Shown: positions 57,585-64,000 of the stretch, piece after piece
Numbering within the stretch: the stretch's first letter is position 1
How the letters are laid out: each line of letters begins with the position of its first letter
Assembly (NCBI GenBank): GCA_963798455.1
Contig: CAWCTD010000003.1
Location: forward strand, 868,001-932,000
DNA from: CAWCTD01 sp963798455
GTDB lineage: Bacteria > Acidobacteriota > Terriglobia > Bryobacterales > Bryobacteraceae
Length of the DNA: 64,000 bases
Direction: 5' to 3'
Notes under the pieces: generated by a model
The model's database searches: none
What the model saw: the letters and a program-made list of their open reading frames with translations, nothing else
What the model was told of the DNA's origin: nothing
Made by a program: the position numbers and the translations under genes

Positions 57585-60500
57585 TCAGAAGTACACCTTC
57601 AGCGCCAACTGCAATTGGCGAGGCGAGTTGAGCTGGCTGCCCGAGCCGCTCAGAACGCCGAAGGTCTGGCTTGACAGCGAAGTGGAACCCGTTCCGAAGC
57701 GCACGCGGTTGAAGACATTGAACGCCTCGGCGCGGAATTCGATTCTGGCCTTTTCCGTGATCGGGAAGGTGCGGGTGACGGACATGTTCTCGTTCAGGTT
57801 GGAGAACTGCCGGACCTTGGGGTTGTAGCGGGTAGCGTTTCCGAAGCTGTTCAGCGCCGTTCCGCTGCCCTGAAGCGGGAAGGGCCCGCTCCCGTACGGC
57901 ACGAAGAAGTGGTCCACGCTGGGATCGAAGGAGGAGCCTCTCCAGGCCGGCTGCCACCCGTCGTAGGACGTCACGTACGGCGGGACACGCCCGGTTGCCC
58001 CGCTGGCATAGATGGGGAGAGTCAACGAGGTGCTGACGGCCACCGGAGTGCCGCTGTCGTATATGTTGATGCTGGAGATGCGCCAGTTCCCGACAACCCA
58101 GGCGGCGGGGCCGCTGGTCAACCACTTGTGCCCCTTACCGAACGGCAGATCGTAAACGCCCGCGAACTTGAAATCATGGGTCACGTCGAACTGGCCGATC
58201 GACTTTTCCAGACCGCGATTAAAGAGATCGGCGGCGTATCGAACGCCCCACGCCGTGTCAGAGTCGGTTAGGATCTTGGAGAAAACGTAGGACGCCTGGA
58301 ACGTCAGGCCGGCCGTCATGCGCTTGGAGAACTTCGTGATCAGCGCGTGGTATGTCGAGTGGCCGCTGTGATCGCCTCCGCCGGCATACGTGTCGATATA
58401 CGTGTACTGGGGGAACGGCCGGAGGGCCTGCGCCACGGTGGCGCGCGAACCCCAAAGCGCGTTGAAGCCCGGGAAGGGGGCGGTAATCCCCGCCGCGTTT
58501 GCCGCCGCCGATCCGACCAGGCTGTTGAGGACGGAGGTGCTCTGCGCCACCGTGCCGAAAGCCGTCAGGTACTTCGGACTAATCTGGTTGTATTGCAGCA
58601 ACTCCGTCTGGAGATGTGAGCCCATCACCCCGCTATAGCCTACATCCACGATAAGGGAGCTGCCGAACTGGCGCTGGATCGAAAAGTTGAAGTTGTCGAA
58701 GGCCGGCAGCTTGGTAGTTTCGGCGCCCTGGAACCATGCCACGCTGGTGCCGTTGGAAACCGACGGGTTGACGAATGGCGGCGCGATCCAGGCCGGCACG
58801 CCCTGGTCCATCGTGTAAGTGGGCAAAAGGCCGCTGGAGCTGTTGCTGAAACCCTGGGTAAGCGTAAAGCCCATGTTGTGGGTCGATCCGCTGACTGAGA
58901 CTAGGGCGCCGAACGAGCGCGCGTAGGAACCGCGAATCACCGTCTTCGCGTCCTTCGAGTAAGCGAAGCCGACGTGCGGCCCGATACCCTTCTTCCAGAT
59001 GTCGGCGAGCATGCGGCTGCCGACACGGCCTTGTCCGGAGCCGGCGAAAAGAACCGCGCCCGGTATGTTCCCCGCGGCGGGATTGGGGGTGGTGGGCGAG
59101 AAATCACTCCAGCGGTCTTCGAGCCCGGTTGGAGGCAGGTTGACGTCGTAGCGAAGGCCGAGGTTCAGGGCCAGCTTGGAAGTGACACGAATGTCGTCCT
59201 GGAAATAGCCGGCCACGTAATAAAATTGCTGGCCGATGAAGCGGATGGTGTCGATCTGGCCGCTGTCCGCCAGGCCTAGCAAGAAGGACGCGAAGGCGTT
59301 GCCGCCCGCGTTGGGGTTGGACCCGCCCGGAACGCCGGACTCCTGATAGCTGAAGCCCACGCATCCGGAGATGCACTGGCGGCCGAAACCGTTGTAGTGG
59401 TTGATCTGGAACATGCCGCCGAACTTGAACGTGTGGCGCCCCTTGATCCAGGTGAAGTCGTCGTTGTACGCGTAGACGGTGTTCTCGGAACCGTTGTCCG
59501 CCTGGCCGCCCCAGGTGCTGTAGTTGTTGCCGGTGCCGCCGGAAAACAGGTTGACCAGATTGTCATTGCAATCCGGCACGTTGCCCAGGCAGAACTTGTC
59601 CTTCCAGTTGCCGGTGTACTCCTGCGGCGGCTTGTGGTCCTGGCGCCAGTTGTTGCCGCCGGCGTAGAAGTGATTTAGCTTGTTCACGCCGAATGTCCAG
59701 TCCCAGCTAAACCGGACGACGTCGCTTATCTGCAACAGATCGTTGTAGGTAGTGTAAAGGCCGGGAAGAGTGGCGGGGCCGTCGGGACCCGGAGTCTGAT
59801 GTTCGCGGTCGTGCCCGAAGTAGCCCGAGATGCGGTGTTTCGCGCTGAGCATGTGGTCTGCCTTGATACTCCACTTGTTGACCGGGTAGACCTGCGTCCC
59901 CTTGGTGACCAGGTAGTTGTTGCTGACATAGGCGGCCGTCCCCGGAACACCGTTGTTGTTGGGCGTGAGAGTTCCGCCGCTCTGGAACACGCCGAGAGCC
60001 TTAACCGACGCGGCGCTGAACAGGTTCTTGGGAACCAGGTTGCCCGAGAAGAGGGGCCGCGTATAGGTGCCATCCTGATTCTGCGTCTGGGCGAGCGGGT
60101 TGTATATGGGGATCTGTACCCCGGCCGATGTGACCCACTTGCTGAAATCGCCGTTGTACATCTCCGGCGTCGGAACCGTGAATTGAGCGCCGTTGGCGCC
60201 CGTGCGGTTGCGAAAACCCTCATAGGAGAAGAAAAAGAACGTCTTGTCCTTGCCGTGATAGATTTTGGGAATCCAGACCGGCCCGCCGGCCGTAAAGCCA
60301 AAATCGTTCTGCTTATAGATGGAGACCGGAATACCCGCCAGGTTGTTGAAGAAGTTGTTCGCGTCGAAATCGTTGTTGCGCAGGAACTCGTATGCCGAAC
60401 CGTGGTATTGGTTGGTTCCGGACTTGGAGACGTAGGTCAGATTGCCGCCACCGGCATGGCCGAATTCCGCCTTGAACCCGTTGGATTCCGCGGTGAACTG

Positions 60501-61151
60501 CTCGATGGCTTCCACGGAGGGCGAGTTCGACGCCACCCAGCTCTTGGAAAGAGCGCGGCTGGTGTTGGTCGAAACGCCGTCGAGTGACGTGCCGTAGGAT
60601 GCCGCTTGCCCTCCGCCCAGCATGAAGCCGTTGTCGCCGCCCAGGTTCTTGGCGTCGGGCGTCAGGGACGCGAGATCGAACGGAGTGCGGACCGTTCCGC
60701 CGACCACCAAAGGCAGATCGTTCACCAACTCGTTCTGCACGGCGGTGCTGGACTTCGCGTCTTCGGTTTGCAGTTGGATTGCGTTGGCCTGCACTTCGAT
60801 CGCCTGGGTGGAAGTTCCCACCTCGAGGGTCGCATCGGCCCTTACAGTCTGCGCGGCGTCCAGGGCAAGGCCCTTGGTTTCAAACGGGCGGAAGCCTTCT
60901 TTCTCCACCCGCACGGTGTAAGTGCCCACGGGGAGCGCGGGCAAGGTGTACCCCCCCGTCTCGTTCGTAGTCGCAGTCCGCGCGACGTTCGTGGACTGGC
61001 TGGTGATGGTGACTTTCGCGCCCGGAACGACGGCGCCGGAAATGTCCCGCACGACTCCCGTAATCGCTCCCCGGTCCGACTGCCCGAAGGCGACCGTGCA
61101 CAAACAAAACGTGATAAACCAGGCTGAGCCGACCTTCTTTAGAGTCCCCAT
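57585..61151 (-). CDS. TonB-dependent-receptor-like outer-membrane protein with carboxypeptidase-regulatory domain
   Basis: 1188 aa. A signal peptide (WFITFCLCTVAFGQ) is followed by a CarboxypepD_reg domain (GAITGVVRDISGAVVPGAKV, then TNETGGYTLPALPVGTYTVR), a plug region and a long beta-barrel with many aromatic strand ends (YFGHDREHQTPG, FYAGGNNWRQDHKPP) ending in LQLALKVYF, a typical outer-membrane C-terminal Phe. This is the Oar-like/TonB-dependent architecture of Acidobacteria. It probably imports oligosaccharides or binds surface polymers. It is divergent from the glycoside hydrolase, with a promoter in between, which suggests a coordinated polysaccharide-use locus. Confidence 0.9.
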   Translation of the reverse strand: MGTLKKVGSAWFITFCLCTVAFGQSDRGAITGVVRDISGAVVPGAKVTITSQSTNVARTATTNETGGYTLPALPVGTYTVRVEKEGFRPFETKGLALDAAQTVRADATLEVGTSTQAIEVQANAIQLQTEDAKSSTAVQNELVNDLPLVVGGTVRTPFDLASLTPDAKNLGGDNGFMLGGGQAASYGTSLDGVSTNTSRALSKSWVASNSPSVEAIEQFTAESNGFKAEFGHAGGGNLTYVSKSGTNQYHGSAYEFLRNNDFDANNFFNNLAGIPVSIYKQNDFGFTAGGPVWIPKIYHGKDKTFFFFSYEGFRNRTGANGAQFTVPTPEMYNGDFSKWVTSAGVQIPIYNPLAQTQNQDGTYTRPLFSGNLVPKNLFSAASVKALGVFQSGGTLTPNNNGVPGTAAYVSNNYLVTKGTQVYPVNKWSIKADHMLSAKHRISGYFGHDREHQTPGPDGPATLPGLYTTYNDLLQISDVVRFSWDWTFGVNKLNHFYAGGNNWRQDHKPPQEYTGNWKDKFCLGNVPDCNDNLVNLFSGGTGNNYSTWGGQADNGSENTVYAYNDDFTWIKGRHTFKFGGMFQINHYNGFGRQCISGCVGFSYQESGVPGGSNPNAGGNAFASFLLGLADSGQIDTIRFIGQQFYYVAGYFQDDIRVTSKLALNLGLRYDVNLPPTGLEDRWSDFSPTTPNPAAGNIPGAVLFAGSGQGRVGSRMLADIWKKGIGPHVGFAYSKDAKTVIRGSYARSFGALVSVSGSTHNMGFTLTQGFSNSSSGLLPTYTMDQGVPAWIAPPFVNPSVSNGTSVAWFQGAETTKLPAFDNFNFSIQRQFGSSLIVDVGYSGVMGSHLQTELLQYNQISPKYLTAFGTVAQSTSVLNSLVGSAAANAAGITAPFPGFNALWGSRATVAQALRPFPQYTYIDTYAGGGDHSGHSTYHALITKFSKRMTAGLTFQASYVFSKILTDSDTAWGVRYAADLFNRGLEKSIGQFDVTHDFKFAGVYDLPFGKGHKWLTSGPAAWVVGNWRISSINIYDSGTPVAVSTSLTLPIYASGATGRVPPYVTSYDGWQPAWRGSSFDPSVDHFFVPYGSGPFPLQGSGTALNSFGNATRYNPKVRQFSNLNENMSVTRTFPITEKARIEFRAEAFNVFNRVRFGTGSTSLSSQTFGVLSGSGSQLNSPRQLQLALKVYF

Positions 61152-61280
61152 TGCGCAACCTCCCCCAATAAGGTTGTTTGAGGTCGCCGGCGTGGCAGTT
61201 GGGTGCCCGCCCGTAACCAGCAGGGGAGGCTCTCATCCGCTGCCGAGACCTGCCAAGTCTTAGGTTCTTGACCGGGGTTG

Positions 61281-61309
61281 AGTCTACACCTCACTAGGTC
61301 AAGTGTCAA
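61281..61309 (-). promoter_or_regulatory. Sigma-70-type promoter for the TonB-type receptor
   Basis: On the minus strand TTGACA (61304-61309) and TAGACT (61281-61286) are separated by exactly 17 bases. TTGACA is a perfect -35 and TAGACT matches four of six -10 positions. The expected transcript start is about 61274, giving a leader of about 120 bases ahead of the start codon at 61151. A second TTGACC lies inside the spacer. The region between 61270 and 61350 is visibly AT-rich compared with its neighbours. Confidence 0.6.
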
Positions 61310-61419
61310 TACTTTAATTTCTAGTGCTACATTAAAAGCCCTTAAGGCTGGATTGATATGTCGAGGAACTTCGCACGTGTTGACCCGCAAGCGCACCGCG
61401 GGGAGTATTCTCAGTATCT

Positions 61420-64000
61420 ATGACGAGCTTGCTGAAAAGTAGGGGGCACGTGCTCATCCTGTTGTGCATCGCTGTCGCTCTCATTCTCGGCGGCGCCGCC
61501 GTCTCCGACCCGTTGAAAGATGCTTTCCGCGATCCGCCGCACGAGTACTCGATCCTACCCTTCTGGTCGTGGAACAGCACGCTCGAGCCGGCGAAACTCA
61601 TCTGGCAGATGGACCAGATGATGGAGAAAGGTCTCTATGGCGCCTTCATGCATACGCGCGCCGGGCTGGACGCGAGCAAGACCCCGTACTTCTCCGACGG
61701 CTTCTGGGAGGCGGTGCGTGTCAGCGTCGAGCACGCGGGGAAGATCGGCTTCCGGACCTGGATGTACGACGAGGATCAGTGGCCCAGCGGCGCCGCCGGC
61801 GGCCGCACCATTGCCGCCAATCCCGCCCGCTTCACCGGCATGTCGCTGACGCACCGCACCACAGAGTGGCGCGGGCCAGCCCAACACGCCGTCCAGTTCC
61901 CGAAAGAAGCCATGGTGGTCGCCGCCCGGAAGACGGCAAATGGCGGGATCGATGAGGCGACGCTTACTGACCTCACTGAGATCAACCGTGCCGGCGGTGA
62001 GTGGCAGGCGCCGGAGGGCCAGTGGTCCGTCTCCATCATTGAAGTTACGCGCAACCGCCGCGGGCTGCCCAACTACATCAACCCGGACGCGGTAGCCGAG
62101 TTCATCCGCAACACTTACGAAGAGTATGCGAAGCGCTTTTCGCCACAGTTCGGCAAGACCATCCCCGGCTCCTTCTTCGACGAGATCTACAACCTGACGC
62201 CGGCCTGGGATCCAATGATCGAGGAGCGCTTCCGCAAGGACAAGGGCTACGATCTCCGCCAGAACCTGCCCCTGCTGTTCCTCGATGGCGGCCCGCGAAC
62301 CATCAAGGTCCGCTGCGACTACTACGACGAGTACACCAAGCTTTACGCGGAAGCCTGGTTCCAGCAGTTGTCGTCCTGGTGCGAACACCACAACCTGATT
62401 TTCACCGGCCACACTCTTGAGGAAATCGGGGAGATCCCAGGGCAGGGTGACTACTTCCGCACCTGGCGGAATGCACAGAGGCCCGGCACGGACAACGAGG
62501 ACTTCCGCTACACCTGGCCGCGCGTGATCGGCGCCTGGAAGCCGAAGCAATTGAGCTCGGTCACCCACCTCTACGGGCGACAGAGAGCCATGGTCGAAGC
62601 CCTTGGAGGCGCGGGATGGACCCTCACGCTCGACCAGGCGCGGTACGGCGTCAACATGCTCTCCGCCTACGGGGTCAACGCCTACGTGCTTCACTTGTTC
62701 CATTACTCGATGGACACGCGGGAGAGCATGGACGACTGGCCGAATTCCTGGTTTTACCAGAACCCCTACTGGAAGTACTTCAAGAAATTCGCCGACCATG
62801 CGCGCCGCCTCTCGTTCATGGGCAGCCAGGGTGAGCACGTGAGCGACATCGCGATCCTGTATCCCGTGGAAGAGGTCTGGAGCCGCGGCTTCGCACCGTC
62901 GCGGCAGCCGCTTCCTCCCGCCGACAGCCTCGTGGACCGTCTCGTCAGTGAGCAGCTCGATTGCGACGTGGTGGACACGGATAGCCTGATCGCGGCGAAG
63001 CCCGAGGCCGGCGGCCGTGCGCGCGTGGGGAAGGAATCCTACCGCGTCCTGCTCCTGCCCGACGTGAAGACCGTGTCGCTAGCGGCCTACCGGCAGATGG
63101 CGCAACTGGCGGCGAACGGCCTCGAGGTGATCGCGCTCGGCTCCACTCCGCGCCACTCGGCGGAAAACGGCGCGGACGACCCCGAAGTGCTGCGCATCTC
63201 GGAGAAGCTCTTCGGCAGCGGGGCAAGAGTGGCTCCCGATCAAGACGGATTGGTCTCCGAGCTTCGCAAGCAGCTCACGCCGGACATCACGGTTGAATCC
63301 GCGGACCGCGCCGCCGTCCGGTATTATCACCGGCGCGTGCAGAACCGAGAACGTCTACTTCCTGACCAATGGCGAAAGAAAGCCGGTATCGGCCCGGATT
63401 CGATTCGCCGCGACGGGCAGAGCCGAGCAGTGGAATCCGGAAAGCGGGGAGATCGCGGCGGTAGCTAATGCGACCCGCGCCGGACAGGCAACCACGCTCG
63501 ATCTCACGTTCAACCCCTGGCAGGGATACTACGTTGTTTTCGATCCGTCTTCTGCCGTGGCCGCGCCCGTGACGAAGAAGGAGACCGAAACGGCCTTGAA
63601 CCTCAGCGGTCCGTGGTCGTTGCAGTTGGCACAACATGAGCTCGACTACGTGTATAAGGCGGACCCGGGGGAAACCCGAGTGGAAGTTCCTGTGGCGGAC
63701 TTCCGCGTGGAGCGCGGCAGCGAAACTCCCTGGCGCCGGGTCAAGATCACGGACGCGGAGAATCCGGGGAAGGGCGCGGCGCGCTACGTGTCGACGTGGG
63801 ATGCGCCGTGGATCACCCGGTACATTTATCGCACCCGTCACCCGGGCCAACTGAGCGGCGCCGATCTCACGTTCACGCGCACATTCGATGCCGGCTTCGA
63901 GCCGGCCTCGGCATGGCTGGAGGCGCTCTCGGATGGGGGCTTGGAGTGTACCTGGAACGGAGAAGCACTGGGGACTGCGGGAAACATGAAGCCGCTCGCG
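61420..64000 (+). pseudogene. GH106-like glycoside hydrolase, frameshifted and cut by the window end
   Basis: ATG 61420 with signal peptide (HVLILLCIAVALILGGAAVS). The catalytic part includes ILPFWSWNSTLEPAKLIWQM, GFRTWMYDEDQWPSGAAGG, GSFFDEIYNLTPAWDP (probable catalytic acidic residues) and FTGHTLEEIGEIPGQG, as in the GH106 alpha-L-rhamnosidase-like family (PF17132). The frame is lost near 63345 and continues in another frame as NVYFLTNGERKPVSARIRFA through NLSGPWSLQLAQHELDY and YIYRTRHPGQLSGADLTFTR to the edge, open throughout. Both parts look like one protein of more than 860 residues. It is divergent from the TonB-type receptor. The single shift may be a sequencing error. The substrate is probably rhamnose-containing glycan. 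Confidence 0.83.

Overview
The window is a high-GC chromosomal segment whose gene content points to an Acidobacteriota bacterium close to Bryobacterales/Solibacter. The clues are a 1188-residue TonB-dependent-receptor-like protein with an N-terminal carboxypeptidase-regulatory domain, a secreted protein with a TIGR03437-like (Solibacter-type) segment, a caspase/DUF4384 gene cluster, Tat-exported enolase-superfamily enzymes, and many secreted proteins of unknown function. This assignment is an inference from protein style; there is no rRNA in the window.

Layout. 1-1640 is a graveyard of accessory genes: a decayed AlbA_2 protein, the 3' portion of a tRNA-Leu, a rearranged winged-helix-type gene and a truncated KAP NTPase. 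2040-7422 is a catabolic operon: two paralogous Tat-signal enolase-superfamily proteins, an MFS transporter and an Old Yellow Enzyme-type oxidoreductase. 7455-9828 is an ABC exporter on the minus strand. 9967-13171 holds three exported proteins, including a DUF5060 glycosidase-like protein.

13190-19784, possibly extending to 23407, is the most unusual part. An intact comM/yifB gene (14041-15561) is surrounded by partial copies of itself. A 5' copy lies before a HepT/MntA-type toxin-antitoxin pair. A 151-nt identical internal copy lies after a two-gene AAA-ATPase plus DUF4276-like module. A complete 3' end lies after a secreted-protein gene, and a short comM scrap sits near 23359. The repeats are direct. 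Collapsing the 5' pair (817 bp) or the 3' pair (4223 bp) would still leave one intact comM. I read this as a comM-preserving cassette hotspot with defence-like cargo.

20027-23298 holds a type III polyketide synthase, a UbiE-like methyltransferase and a sugar kinase. 23412-25563 has a DapA-family protein and a sugar-binding lipoprotein. 25645-29317 is a caspase-like/PEGA/TPR protein (frameshifted) with two DUF4384 proteins. 29417-33201 encodes exported Ig-like and propeller-like proteins. 33259-35575 is the rubrerythrin / Fe-S CCG protein / DUF3501 cluster. 35596-38043 has xylulokinase and a ROK kinase. 38071-44435 is a run of minus-strand secreted, membrane, TPR and signalling genes.

44752-50076 mixes small intact genes with two broken ones (an enolase-superfamily remnant and an APC permease with several frameshifts) and a YncE-like propeller. 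50143-57486 contains serS, an ABC transporter with a lipoprotein, ferredoxin, a STAS protein, a hydroxyacid reductase, a methyltransferase and a glycosyltransferase. 57585-64000 has the large TonB-type receptor and, divergently, a GH106-like glycoside hydrolase that is frameshifted and runs off the window.

Overall the organism looks like a carbohydrate and sugar-acid scavenger with a large secretome. Several frameshifts (27505, 43718, 47220-47720, 63345) sit in otherwise well-preserved proteins and may be sequencing errors rather than true decay.
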